This document shows, one piece after another, positions 25,080 through 33,932 of a stretch of DNA of 64,000 bases. Numbering within the stretch: the stretch's first letter is position 1; every line of letters starts with the position of its first letter. The stretch is from Alphaproteobacteria bacterium. GTDB lineage: Bacteria > Pseudomonadota > Alphaproteobacteria > UBA8366. The notes beneath the pieces were generated by a model, which saw only the letters and a list, made by a program, of their open reading frames with translations, had not been told where the DNA came from and did no database searches. The stretch lies in NCBI GenBank assembly GCA_009377445.1, contig WHUA01000009.1, positions 114,198 through 178,197 of the forward strand, written 5' to 3'. The translations under genes were made by a program, and so were the position numbers.

Positions 25080-25235
25080 CGGCGCCGGGCCGGGCTGAAA
25101 TTTGTCTTAAATCACCGATACCGTTATCCGGGCGTTAACGGATTTGTGCGACCGTGTGGCCGTCGAAGGACCATGACGACTCACGGCATGCTTCGAGCGA
25201 GTGAGCCACCCGGAGTATGGGCGAGCACAAATCCC

Positions 25236-25553
25236 ATGTTTCTTAGATATATATTTGCGCCATACCTATTCCTGGGGCTGATATTCCCGACGTCCCTCGG
25301 CAGCGCCGAGACGCACGACGACTCGAACTGCGGCCAGCGCACCACCGTGCTCGACTATCTTTCGACCAAGTATTCCGAGAAGCCGATCGCGATGGGGATC
25401 GCCGCCAATGGCGGCCTGATCGAGGTTCTCACCTCGATTGAAGGCTCGACCTTCACGATCATCGTGACGATGCCGGAAGGCGAGACCTGCATGGTTGCCG
25501 CCGGCGAAGGCTGGGAAGACCTGCCCACGCTCGCGCGCCGGCCGCAAATCTGA
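25236..25553 (+). CDS. Small secreted protein of unknown function
   Basis: A 105-residue protein if translation starts at ATG 25236; the frame is open upstream to 25146. The start gives a clean signal peptide (FLRYIFAPYLFLGLIFPTSLGSA). The mature part has two cysteines (SNCGQ, GETCM) that could form a disulfide, the helix VLDYLSTKYSEKP and strands IEVLTSIEGSTFTIIVTMP. It looks like a conserved alphaproteobacterial periplasmic protein, but I cannot assign a function. It converges with the DUF192 gene, 13 bases apart. Confidence 0.65.
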   Translation: MFLRYIFAPYLFLGLIFPTSLGSAETHDDSNCGQRTTVLDYLSTKYSEKPIAMGIAANGGLIEVLTSIEGSTFTIIVTMPEGETCMVAAGEGWEDLPTLARRPQI

Positions 25554-25566
25554 CCGCTTTCCTGAG

Positions 25567-26043
25567 CTACCGAAAGGCTGCGTGGCGCACCTGGTCGCCG
25601 ACCTTGATCCCAAGGCGGCTCGCCGTTCCCGCGTTCAGCTCCAGGACCGCCCGCACCGGCCCGTTCGAGCCGATCAGCTCGTTGGACATCGGCACCGTGC
25701 GTTCGACGATGTGCGTGATGCGGCCCGCCGGGCTGATGAAAACCATGTCCAGGGGAATCAAAGTGTTCTTCATCCACATCGTGATCCGGCTGCCGGCGGG
25801 GTACACGAACAGCATGCCCGCGTCGGCCGCCATCTCGCGCCGGTACATCAGTCCGGTCGCCTGATCCTCCGATGTGGCGGCGACTTCCACCACGAAGTCG
25901 TGGGGCCCCGCCGCGGTCTCGACCTTGAGGGGCTCCTTGACCATGCCGCCCGCTCCGGCCGCGGCCGACGCCCACGCCGACGCCCAAGCCGCCGCCAGGA
26001 CCAGCGCGAAGCATAGTAGACCGGCTCGTGACATCAATCCCAT
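25567..26043 (-). CDS. DUF192 family secreted protein
   Basis: A 158-residue protein with a signal peptide (to about residue 30) and one DUF192 domain, recognised by LMYRREMAADAGMLFVYP, TMWMKNTLIPLDMVFI and AVLELNAGTASRLGIKVGD. The family is widespread and periplasmic or exported, with unknown biochemistry. I start at ATG 26043 behind GGGAAGG; the frame extends upstream into the ABC transporter gene, which is an overlap artefact. It lies 55 bases downstream of that gene on the same strand. Confidence 0.85.
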   Translation of the reverse strand: MGLMSRAGLLCFALVLAAAWASAWASAAAGAGGMVKEPLKVETAAGPHDFVVEVAATSEDQATGLMYRREMAADAGMLFVYPAGSRITMWMKNTLIPLDMVFISPAGRITHIVERTVPMSNELIGSNGPVRAVLELNAGTASRLGIKVGDQVRHAAFR

Positions 26044-26098
26044 CGCGCCCTTCCCGATATCGGCCGCCGCCCGCCGCGGCATCCTCGGGCGAGCGCCG

Positions 26099-27925
26099 TC
26101 ACGGTTCGACCCCTGCGACGGCGGTTTCCTTATCCGGGGCCGCAGCCCGCCGCTGCGTCTGCCACAGCTTTGCGTAACTTCCGTTGGCCGCCAAGAGCTT
26201 TTCGTGGGTGCCGCGCTCGACGATGCGCCCCTGCTGCAGGACGAGGATCTCATCGGCATGCACGACCGTGGACAGCCGGTGGGCGATGATCAGCGTCGTG
26301 CGGTCGGCCGATACCTCGTCGAGGCTGCGCTGGATCTCCTGTTCGGTATGGCTGTCGAGCGCGGACGTCGCCTCGTCGAACAGCAGGATACGGGGCCTTT
26401 TCAGGATCGTCCGGGCGATCGCGACCCTCTGCTTTTCGCCGCCCGACAGCTTGAGCCCGCGCTCGCCCACCATCGACCCGTAACCGTCGGGCAATTCCGC
26501 GACGAAGCCGTGGATGCGCGCCAGTCGGGCGGCCTCCTCCACCTCTTCCCTGGCGGCGCCGGGGCGGCCGTAGGCGATGTTGTAATAGATCGTGTCGTTG
26601 AACAGGACGGTGTCCTGGGGAACGATGCCGATCGCCTCCCTGAGGCTGTGCTGGCGCACGCCGCGTATGTCCTGGCCGTCGATCAGGATGCGGCCGTCGG
26701 TCACATCGTAGAAGCGGTAAAGAATGCGGCTGATGGTCGATTTCCCTGCCCCGCTCGGCCCGACGATGGCGACCGTCTTGCCCGGCGGCACGACGAAGGA
26801 GACGTTCTTGAGTATCGGCCGCCGCTCGTCGTAGCCGAAGCTCACGTCATCGAAACGGACCTCCCCTGCCGTCACCACGAGGTCCTCGGCATCCGGGCGG
26901 TCCACCACCTCCTGCTCCACGTCCAGCAGGCGGAACATGCCGGTCATGTCGATCAGCGACTGCCGGATATTGCGATAGACGAAGCCCAGGAAATTGAGCG
27001 GCAGATAGAGCTGGATGAGGTAGGTGTTGACCAGGACGAAGTCGCCGACGGTCATCGTCTTGGCGACCACCCCCTGCCCCGCCATGAACATGACTGCCAC
27101 GAGCCCCGTGGCGATGATGACTCCCTGGCCGACGTTCAATGCCGACAGGCTCACCGTACTGTGGACCGCGGCCCGCTCATAGGCGCGCATGGCGTCATCG
27201 AACCGCCGCGCCTCATGATCTTCATTGCCGAAATACTTGACAGTCTCGTAATTCAGCAGGCTGTCGATCGCCTTGGTGTTCGCCTCCGTATCCCGGTCAT
27301 TCATCTCGCGGCGGAACTTGATCCGCCATTCCGTAACCAACATCGTGAAGACGATATAGCCGGTGATCGAGACGAGCGTGACCAGGGCGTACCAGACGTC
27401 GAACAGCCCCCAGAGCACGCCGCACACGAGGAGAATCTCGACCAGCGTCGGGACGATGTTGAACAGCATGAAATCGAGCAGGAACTCGATCCCCTTGATG
27501 CCGCGTTCGATGACCCTGGACAGGCCGCCGGTTCGCCGCTCCAGGTGATACCTCAGGCTCAGGCCGTGAATATGCCGGAAGGTCCGCAGCGCGGCCTGGC
27601 GCATCGCCCGCTGCACGACCTTGGCGAACAGGGCCTCGCGCAGCTCCGCAAAGGCGACCGTCAGGACCCTGGCGCCGCCATAGGCCAGGAGCAGCCCGAT
27701 GGGGAGGACCGCCGCCGCCGCTCCACCCGGCGAGAGAAGATCCACCGCGTCGCGGTATATCAGCGGCACGTATATGTTCGCCACCTTGGCCGCAGCCAAG
27801 GCCACGAGCGCTGCGGCAACCCGCAACTTTATCTCGCGGCCGCTGCGGGGCCATATATACGGCAGCAACGTGAGGACGCCATGGCGCCGGGCGGAGGGCC
27901 CCGATTCGATCGGATTTTCGCTCAT
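26099..27925 (-). CDS. Atm1/HMT1-type ABC exporter (heavy-metal/glutathione conjugate)
   Basis: A 608-residue half-transporter: six-helix membrane domain (about 30-325) and C-terminal ATPase. Walker A is GPSGAGKST, the signature LSGGEKQRVAIAR, Walker B ILLFDEATSALD and the H-loop IIAHRLST. The membrane-domain stretch NYETVKYFGNE is typical of mitochondrial Atm1 and bacterial NaAtm1, which export glutathione derivatives and protect against heavy metals. It acts as a homodimer in the inner membrane. It diverges from the histidine kinase gene across 187 bases that should hold both promoters. Confidence 0.92.
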   Translation of the reverse strand: MSENPIESGPSARRHGVLTLLPYIWPRSGREIKLRVAAALVALAAAKVANIYVPLIYRDAVDLLSPGGAAAAVLPIGLLLAYGGARVLTVAFAELREALFAKVVQRAMRQAALRTFRHIHGLSLRYHLERRTGGLSRVIERGIKGIEFLLDFMLFNIVPTLVEILLVCGVLWGLFDVWYALVTLVSITGYIVFTMLVTEWRIKFRREMNDRDTEANTKAIDSLLNYETVKYFGNEDHEARRFDDAMRAYERAAVHSTVSLSALNVGQGVIIATGLVAVMFMAGQGVVAKTMTVGDFVLVNTYLIQLYLPLNFLGFVYRNIRQSLIDMTGMFRLLDVEQEVVDRPDAEDLVVTAGEVRFDDVSFGYDERRPILKNVSFVVPPGKTVAIVGPSGAGKSTISRILYRFYDVTDGRILIDGQDIRGVRQHSLREAIGIVPQDTVLFNDTIYYNIAYGRPGAAREEVEEAARLARIHGFVAELPDGYGSMVGERGLKLSGGEKQRVAIARTILKRPRILLFDEATSALDSHTEQEIQRSLDEVSADRTTLIIAHRLSTVVHADEILVLQQGRIVERGTHEKLLAANGSYAKLWQTQRRAAAPDKETAVAGVEP

Positions 27926-28112
27926 TCGAGAGCCGCCACGGTCCGGGCGCCTCCGAAAACACCGGGAACGCGCAAACGCCCGGGGCGGCGGCCGGATTTA
28001 TGTATCATTAACCATTCCGAACATATTCTGGGCACAGTTGGAACCCCGGCCGGCGCGGACGACAGATTGGCATTGGTCATCGTCGCACGCCGCCGATGGC
28101 CCGTCCGGACCG

Positions 28113-30494
28113 ATGAACAAAGAAGTTAGACGGCTCGCAGATCGCGTCAAGGAACTGGAAGCGAAACTCGCCGATGCCGAACGGCAGAGCGAGGAACAGC
28201 TCGCACAGCTTGCGATCTATCGCAAGGCGATAGAGACCAGCCGCGACGGCATCGTGCTGTTCGATCCCGAGTCTCGCCTCGTCTTCTGCAACGAGCGTTA
28301 CAAGGAGCTGCTCAAGCCGATCGCCCATGTTCTGACTCCCGGGCACTCGCTCGACGAGATCGTCCGTCACACGGCGCTGTCGGGCGTCATCCCGGAGGCG
28401 ACCCGGGACCCGGAAAACTGGATTCGCAAAAGGCGCGACTTCTTGCAGCGGGTCTACGGCGAGCCGTTCTTTCTCGAGCTTGCGGACGGAACCTGGCTTC
28501 GCGCCTGCGACTATCGCACGAGCGACGGCGGCATGCTCGCCATCCGCACCGACGTCACGGACATGAAGCGGCGCGAGGCTGAGCTGCAGGACGCCAACAT
28601 CGAGATGCGGCGTATCCTCGAGGCATTCTTCGAACACTCCCCGATGGCCATGCTCGTGAAGGACACCGAGCGGCGCTACAAGGCCGTGAACCGGGCTTTC
28701 GAGAAGATGTACGGGATCGAGGCCGCACGAATAATCGGCCGGCGGCTGGAGGACGCGCTGCCGGACATCGCCTCGATCGTCGGGCACGCCTTCGATCCGA
28801 ACATCCTGCACGGTGAAGATGCGGTCACCCTGGAACACAAGTACATCGCCGCCGATGGCCGCGAAGGCACCGTCTTCGCCACCAAGTTCCCGATCCATGA
28901 CAAGCACGGCGGCATTTCCGCCATCGGGGCGATCATCACGGATACGACGCAGTCCACCCAGGTCGAGAAGCAGCTTGCCGACAATTCGCAATTGCTCGAG
29001 ACGACGCTTCGCTCGATCGACCAGGGCTTTGCCGTGTTCGACAAGGACATGCGGATCGTCACGTGCAATCAGCGTTTCTTCGATCTGCACGACTATCCGG
29101 CGCAAGCCCCGTGCGACGGCCTCACGCTCCGCGACATGCTCACCCACTTCGCGAACAAGGGATTCTTCGGCCACGCCAATCCCGAACAGGAAGTCGACCG
29201 GCGGCTGAGCGTACTGGCGGCGCCGAACCGTCCCGACCAGGAAGAGCGCACGCAGTCGAACGGCAGAATCCTCGACGTACGGCGCACCAATCTATCGGAT
29301 GGCGGCTACGTCGCGACCTTCACCGACATAACGGAGCAAAAACGGGCCGAGCACAAGCTGCGCATCAGCGAGGAGAACTTCCGTAACCTGGTCGAGAATT
29401 CCGAGATCGGCATCAGCATCGGCCGCCACGCCGAATTCCTGTTCGTCAACGACGCCTTCGCCCGCACCTTCGGCTACGACGATAGCGACGACATCCTGAA
29501 GCTCGGCCACTATCGGCACCTCATCGCGCCGCATGAGCATGACCGCGTGCTCGGTTACTCGCGCGCCCGGATCGAAGGCAAGCCCGTCCCCAACGTCTAT
29601 GAATTCGAAGGCGTGATGCGCGACGGCAGCGCGGTCTGGATCCAGCGGACCGCGCGCCTGGTGGACTGGAACGGCGAGCGCGTTACCCTCGGCACCGTCG
29701 CCGACGTGACGCAGCGGCACAAGGCGGAGGAACGCCTGCGGGCCGCTCTCAACAGCGCGGAATCGGCCAACCGCGCGAAATCCGAGTTCCTCGCCAAAAT
29801 GAGCCACGAGCTGCGGACGCCGCTCAACGCCATCATCGGCTTCTCGGAAATGCTGGGCCGCGAAACCTTCGGCGCCCTCGGCCATCCCCGCTACAACAGC
29901 TATGTCGCGGACATCGCGGTGAGCGGCAGGCACCTGCTGGAGATGATCAACGACATTCTCGACATGTCGAAGATCGAATCCGGCGGCTACGAGATCAACC
30001 CCGTCGAGGCCGACCTCAAGGCGCTGATCGCCGAGACCGTCCAGGTCGTGCGCGGCCAGTTGGAGGAGCAGAAGATCGAATTCAGCCAGTCGATCGCTCC
30101 GAACATCCCGACGCTGCACGCCGACCGCCGGTCGGTCCGGCAGATCCTCCTTAACCTCCTGTCGAACGCGATCAAGTTCACCCCGCCCCAAGGCAAGATA
30201 CATGTCGAAGCCCGGCTCAACGAGCAGGGCGGCATCTCGCTGTCGGTCGTCGATTCAGGCATCGGCATCGAGGAGGAGGACCTGGACGACGTCCTGCAGC
30301 CGTTCAATCAGGGCAGCAACGCGCACCAGACCGTCCAGCCGGGCACGGGCCTCGGCCTTCCCATCGTCAAGTCGCTCATCGAGCTGCACGGCGGACGGCT
30401 CGTCATCAAGAGTGAGCGCGGTATCGGCACGACCGCGACCGTCGACTTCCCGAAGCGGCCGAAGATGGGCGCGGGACGCGCGCACGCGGGCTGA
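28113..30494 (+). CDS. Multi-PAS soluble sensor histidine kinase
   Basis: A 793-residue protein from ATG 28113; the frame is open upstream but lies in the divergent promoter region. A short N-terminal coiled coil is followed by four PAS-type domains (about 35-155, 165-290, 300-410, 415-540), two of them PAS-4-like/PAS-7-like. HisKA follows with the phospho-acceptor H565 in KMSHELRTPLNAI, then HATPase_c with NLLSNAIKFTP, DSGIGI and GTGLGLPI. No membrane helices are evident, so it should sense an internal signal such as redox state or a small ligand. No response regulator is adjacent, making it an orphan kinase. Confidence 0.88.
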   Translation: MNKEVRRLADRVKELEAKLADAERQSEEQLAQLAIYRKAIETSRDGIVLFDPESRLVFCNERYKELLKPIAHVLTPGHSLDEIVRHTALSGVIPEATRDPENWIRKRRDFLQRVYGEPFFLELADGTWLRACDYRTSDGGMLAIRTDVTDMKRREAELQDANIEMRRILEAFFEHSPMAMLVKDTERRYKAVNRAFEKMYGIEAARIIGRRLEDALPDIASIVGHAFDPNILHGEDAVTLEHKYIAADGREGTVFATKFPIHDKHGGISAIGAIITDTTQSTQVEKQLADNSQLLETTLRSIDQGFAVFDKDMRIVTCNQRFFDLHDYPAQAPCDGLTLRDMLTHFANKGFFGHANPEQEVDRRLSVLAAPNRPDQEERTQSNGRILDVRRTNLSDGGYVATFTDITEQKRAEHKLRISEENFRNLVENSEIGISIGRHAEFLFVNDAFARTFGYDDSDDILKLGHYRHLIAPHEHDRVLGYSRARIEGKPVPNVYEFEGVMRDGSAVWIQRTARLVDWNGERVTLGTVADVTQRHKAEERLRAALNSAESANRAKSEFLAKMSHELRTPLNAIIGFSEMLGRETFGALGHPRYNSYVADIAVSGRHLLEMINDILDMSKIESGGYEINPVEADLKALIAETVQVVRGQLEEQKIEFSQSIAPNIPTLHADRRSVRQILLNLLSNAIKFTPPQGKIHVEARLNEQGGISLSVVDSGIGIEEEDLDDVLQPFNQGSNAHQTVQPGTGLGLPIVKSLIELHGGRLVIKSERGIGTTATVDFPKRPKMGAGRAHAG

Positions 30495-30524
30495 GCGCGG
30501 CGGCCCCCCTTGCGGCCCAGGCCG

Positions 30525-32216
30525 CTACAGATAATAAAAGATCAGGAAGCCGGCCAGCAGAACCAGCACCCAGATGGCTCCGCCGCCGATCGGCCATGTC
30601 CGCGCCAGCACGCCCTGCGGCCCGTGATAGCGGAACACGATGACCATGAAGCGGTCGAACAGCCGGCTCGCCATGGCCGCGGCGGCCTGCCGCATCGCCG
30701 CGAGGCATCCGACGACGAAGCCGGCGGCCACCGGCAAGGCGCGGCGGTAGATCCAGTCGCTGTCCAAGTTCAGCGACGGAACCTCCGGCGGGTAAAGCCC
30801 CAGCCGCATGAGGACCGCGAAGGCCAGCATGGCGAACAGCAGAAGCTGGGACTGGGTGACCACATGCCCTGCCGTGTAGGGATCGAAGCCCACGGGATAG
30901 GGCAATAGCGCATAGAGCGGCGCCGGGTAGATGCCGATCGCGACGCACAGGAAGGCCGACAGCCCCATCGCCAGAAGCATGTTCGGCGGCGCTTCCTTGA
31001 CCCGGATGCCGCGGTCATGCCCGAAGAAACCGAAGAACGGGATCTTGATGCCGGAATGGTCGAGCACGCCGGCGGACGCGAACAGCAGCATGACCCAGAC
31101 GACCCACTGTCCTTCCTGCGCTACCGCCGCCAGCACCAGCGATTTCGCGACGAAGCCGCTGAACAGCGGAAAGGCGGAAATCGATGCCGAGCCGACGATG
31201 CAGAATCCGGCCGACCAGGGCATCGACTTGTAGAGGCCGCCGAGCGCGGACGCCTTGACTGTTCCGGCGCGGAACAGCACCGCCCCCATCGCCATGAAGA
31301 GCAACGCTTGGTAAATGCTGCTCACGAAGGCATGCGCCACGGCGCCGTCGACGGCGAGCTGGGTTCCGACGCCGATGCCGCACACCATGAACCCGAGCTG
31401 GCTATTCAGGCTGTAGCTCAGAACCCTGCGGAGGTCGTTCTCGATCACCGCGAAGAAAGCCGGGAACACGGTCATCACCGCGCCAATCCACATGAGCATC
31501 TCGGTGCCCGCATAGCCGCGCGCCAGGGCGTACACGGCGAGCTTGGTGGTGAAGGCGCTGAGGAATACCGCGCCCGTCACCGTCGCTTCCGGATATGAGT
31601 CCTGCAGCCAGTTGTGCAGCAACGGAAAGGCGCATTTGATGCCGATGGCGACCAGGATCAGCGCGCCCGAAAGGCTGCCCAGCCCGAGATGACCGAACTC
31701 GACGCTGCCCGTCTCCTGCACCCGCGCCGCGATGCCGGCGAGCAGGATCACGCCGGAGCCGACCTGGATCGCGAGATAGCGCATCCCGGCGCGATAGGCG
31801 CGCTCGGTGCGGCTGGCCCAGATCAGGAAGACCGAGGTGACCGCCGTAAGCTCCCAATAGACGAACAGAGTCACCAGGTCGCCGGCGAAGACCGCCCCTA
31901 CGGCCGCGCCGGCATAGCCCATGCCCGCGACCTGCTGGACCGTGTCGCGGACGTGCCATGCGTAGAGCGCCGCCAGGAAGGCCGCAATGTGGAAGACGTA
32001 GCCGAACAGCAGGCTCAGCGTGTCCACCCGCACCGGCGCGAGCGTCTGTCCGAACAAGGTGATCTGATGGTAGACGCCGTGCGGCAGCTCGATAAGCTGC
32101 CAGAGGCCGAGCAGCGGCAGCACGAGCAGGAAAGCCGATTGCGCACGGCCCCGGAGAAGCGCGCTCAACAGCCCGCCGGCAATGAGGATCGCCCCGGGCG
32201 GCAGCGCGTCAATCAT
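30525..32216 (-). CDS. Third MrpD/NuoL-M-N-like antiporter subunit (Mrp operon)
   Basis: A 563-residue polytopic membrane protein (about 14-16 helices) of the proton-antiporter core family shared by Mrp and complex I. The key buried residues are kept: E122 in VTLFVYWELTAVTS and K194 in IGIKCAFPLLHNW. It is longer than the other two copies, with an extra C-terminal segment and a last helix. Its ATG overlaps the end of the 81-residue gene by eight bases, so it is the last gene of the operon. With three such subunits the complex should pump or exchange more ions per cycle than a standard MrpD-only design; this is inference. Confidence 0.85.
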   Translation of the reverse strand: MIDALPPGAILIAGGLLSALLRGRAQSAFLLVLPLLGLWQLIELPHGVYHQITLFGQTLAPVRVDTLSLLFGYVFHIAAFLAALYAWHVRDTVQQVAGMGYAGAAVGAVFAGDLVTLFVYWELTAVTSVFLIWASRTERAYRAGMRYLAIQVGSGVILLAGIAARVQETGSVEFGHLGLGSLSGALILVAIGIKCAFPLLHNWLQDSYPEATVTGAVFLSAFTTKLAVYALARGYAGTEMLMWIGAVMTVFPAFFAVIENDLRRVLSYSLNSQLGFMVCGIGVGTQLAVDGAVAHAFVSSIYQALLFMAMGAVLFRAGTVKASALGGLYKSMPWSAGFCIVGSASISAFPLFSGFVAKSLVLAAVAQEGQWVVWVMLLFASAGVLDHSGIKIPFFGFFGHDRGIRVKEAPPNMLLAMGLSAFLCVAIGIYPAPLYALLPYPVGFDPYTAGHVVTQSQLLLFAMLAFAVLMRLGLYPPEVPSLNLDSDWIYRRALPVAAGFVVGCLAAMRQAAAAMASRLFDRFMVIVFRYHGPQGVLARTWPIGGGAIWVLVLLAGFLIFYYL

Positions 32217-32454
32217 AGTAGTCTTCCCGCCGCCTCAGGAGCTTGCGCAGCCCCTTCGCCGCAAAGATCAGCCCCACATACGCGCAGAACCCGAAGATCG
32301 CATAGAAGCCGAACAGGTACTCGACGCCGAAGTCGGCGTGCTTCTCATAGAAGGCGTCCGCGGCGAACGCCGCCGCGCAGACGGCGCAGAGGATCCAGAA
32401 CAGCTTGCGCACGTTGCGCGGGTCGTCGAGCCAGTACCTGCGTTCGTCGTTCAC
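32209..32454 (-). CDS. Small two-helix membrane protein inside the Mrp operon
   Basis: An 81-residue protein, starting at GTG 32454, which overlaps the preceding stop (GTGA). The sequence MNDERRYWLDDPRNVRKLFW leads into two membrane helices (about 18-33 and 44-64) and a basic/acidic tail KGLRKLLRRREDYYD. It is not one of the classic Mrp subunits A-G. Its tight coupling on both sides argues for a structural role in the antiporter complex. Confidence 0.7.
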   Translation of the reverse strand: MNDERRYWLDDPRNVRKLFWILCAVCAAAFAADAFYEKHADFGVEYLFGFYAIFGFCAYVGLIFAAKGLRKLLRRREDYYD

Positions 32455-33932
32455 GGCTTTCCTCCGGCGGCGATCGGCAGCAGCAGCGCGTAGAGCGCGT
32501 CGGCATAGAAGAAAAGCGCGAGGCAGCCGAGGGCGGTCACGCAGAGCGGCACGACGCAGAGCGCCGGCGCTTCCCTGATCGCCGTCCCCGCCCCCGTTCC
32601 CGCCCCTGGCGGCCCGCCGGCGAAGAAGCCCCGCGCGACGACGGGCATCAGGTAGGCCACGTTCAGCAGCGTCGAGATCGCGAGCGCCGCCAGGAAAACC
32701 ATATGGCCGGTTTCCAGGGAGGCCAGCGTCAGGAAATACTTGCTCCACGCGCCGCCGAAGGGCGGCAGGCCGATCACGCTCAAGCTGCCGATCAGGAAAG
32801 CCGTCAAGGTCACCGGCATCGTCCGGCCGATGCCGTCCATCTGGCTGACCTCGGTCTTGCCGGTCGCGACATAGATCGCCCCGGCGCAGAAGAACAGCGT
32901 GATCTTGCCCATGGCGTGCATCGCGATGTGCATCGCGCCGCCGATTATTCCCGACGGCACCAGCAGGGCCGCGCCCAGCACGACATAGGCAAGCTGGCTG
33001 ACCGTGGAATAGGCCAGCCGCGCCTTGAGGTCGTCCTTCGTGAGCGCGATGCAGGACGCCAGCAGCAGCGATGCCGCCGCGACATACATCAGCCAGTCGG
33101 CGTAGCCGGACTCCCTGAGGAAATCAGCGCCGAACAGGTAGACGATCACCTTGAGCACGGTGAACACGCCCGCCTTGACCACCGCCACCGCATGCAGCAG
33201 GGCGCTGACCGGCGTCGGCGCCACCATCGCGGCCGGCAGCCAGCGGTGGACCGGCATGAGGGCGGCCTTGCCGATGCCGTACATGTACAGGAACAGCATC
33301 AGGCCTATCGCCGGCCCCGCGAGCCTGCCGTCGAGAATGCCGCCGGGCGTGAAGTCGAGCGTGCCGGCGGCGGTGAAGGTCCAGACGATCGCGCCCAGCA
33401 GGAAAAGTATGGACGTCCCGAGCAGGAGGCCGAGATAGACGCGCCCGGATCGGATCGATTCCTCGTCGCCGCGATGGACGACCAGCGGATAGGTCGAAAG
33501 CGTCAGAACCTCGTAGCAGATGAACAGCGTCAACATGTTGCCCGACATGGCGACGCCGACGGCCGCCGCGATCGCGATCGCGAAGCAGGCGTAGAAGCGG
33601 GTCTGATGGATTTCCTTCTTGGCCCGCATGTAGCCGAAGGAATAAATCGAATTGACGATCCAGAGGCCCGAGGAGACGCAGGCGAACATCATGCCGAGCG
33701 GCTCGAGCGTGAAGGCGATCTCGAGCCCCGGAACGATCTCCCACAGCCGCAGCGCGGGCCGCCCGCCGCCGTAAACTTCCGGCACCAGCATGACGACGAC
33801 TGCGAACAGCGATGCCGCGGTCGCCAGGGTCACCGCTTCCCTGAGGTTCGGCCAACGGTCCGACATCAGGATCAGCACCGTCCCCGCCAGCGGGATCGCC
33901 AATGCCGCCGCCATCAGGCAGGAGCCGTTCAT
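32451..33932 (-). CDS. Second MrpD-like antiporter subunit
   Basis: A 493-residue proton-antiporter core protein with about 14 helices. E141 lies in LFICYEVLTLSTYP and K222 in GIGKAALMPVHRWLP, matching the conserved Glu/Lys pair in helices 5 and 7 of NuoL/M/N. LKARLAYSTVSQLAYVVLG is the conserved helix 8 signature. I start at ATG 33932 overlapping the upstream stop (ATGA); a longer frame upstream only overlaps the neighbour. It acts in the inner membrane as part of the Mrp-type complex. Confidence 0.9.
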   Translation of the reverse strand: MNGSCLMAAALAIPLAGTVLILMSDRWPNLREAVTLATAASLFAVVVMLVPEVYGGGRPALRLWEIVPGLEIAFTLEPLGMMFACVSSGLWIVNSIYSFGYMRAKKEIHQTRFYACFAIAIAAAVGVAMSGNMLTLFICYEVLTLSTYPLVVHRGDEESIRSGRVYLGLLLGTSILFLLGAIVWTFTAAGTLDFTPGGILDGRLAGPAIGLMLFLYMYGIGKAALMPVHRWLPAAMVAPTPVSALLHAVAVVKAGVFTVLKVIVYLFGADFLRESGYADWLMYVAAASLLLASCIALTKDDLKARLAYSTVSQLAYVVLGAALLVPSGIIGGAMHIAMHAMGKITLFFCAGAIYVATGKTEVSQMDGIGRTMPVTLTAFLIGSLSVIGLPPFGGAWSKYFLTLASLETGHMVFLAALAISTLLNVAYLMPVVARGFFAGGPPGAGTGAGTAIREAPALCVVPLCVTALGCLALFFYADALYALLLPIAAGGKP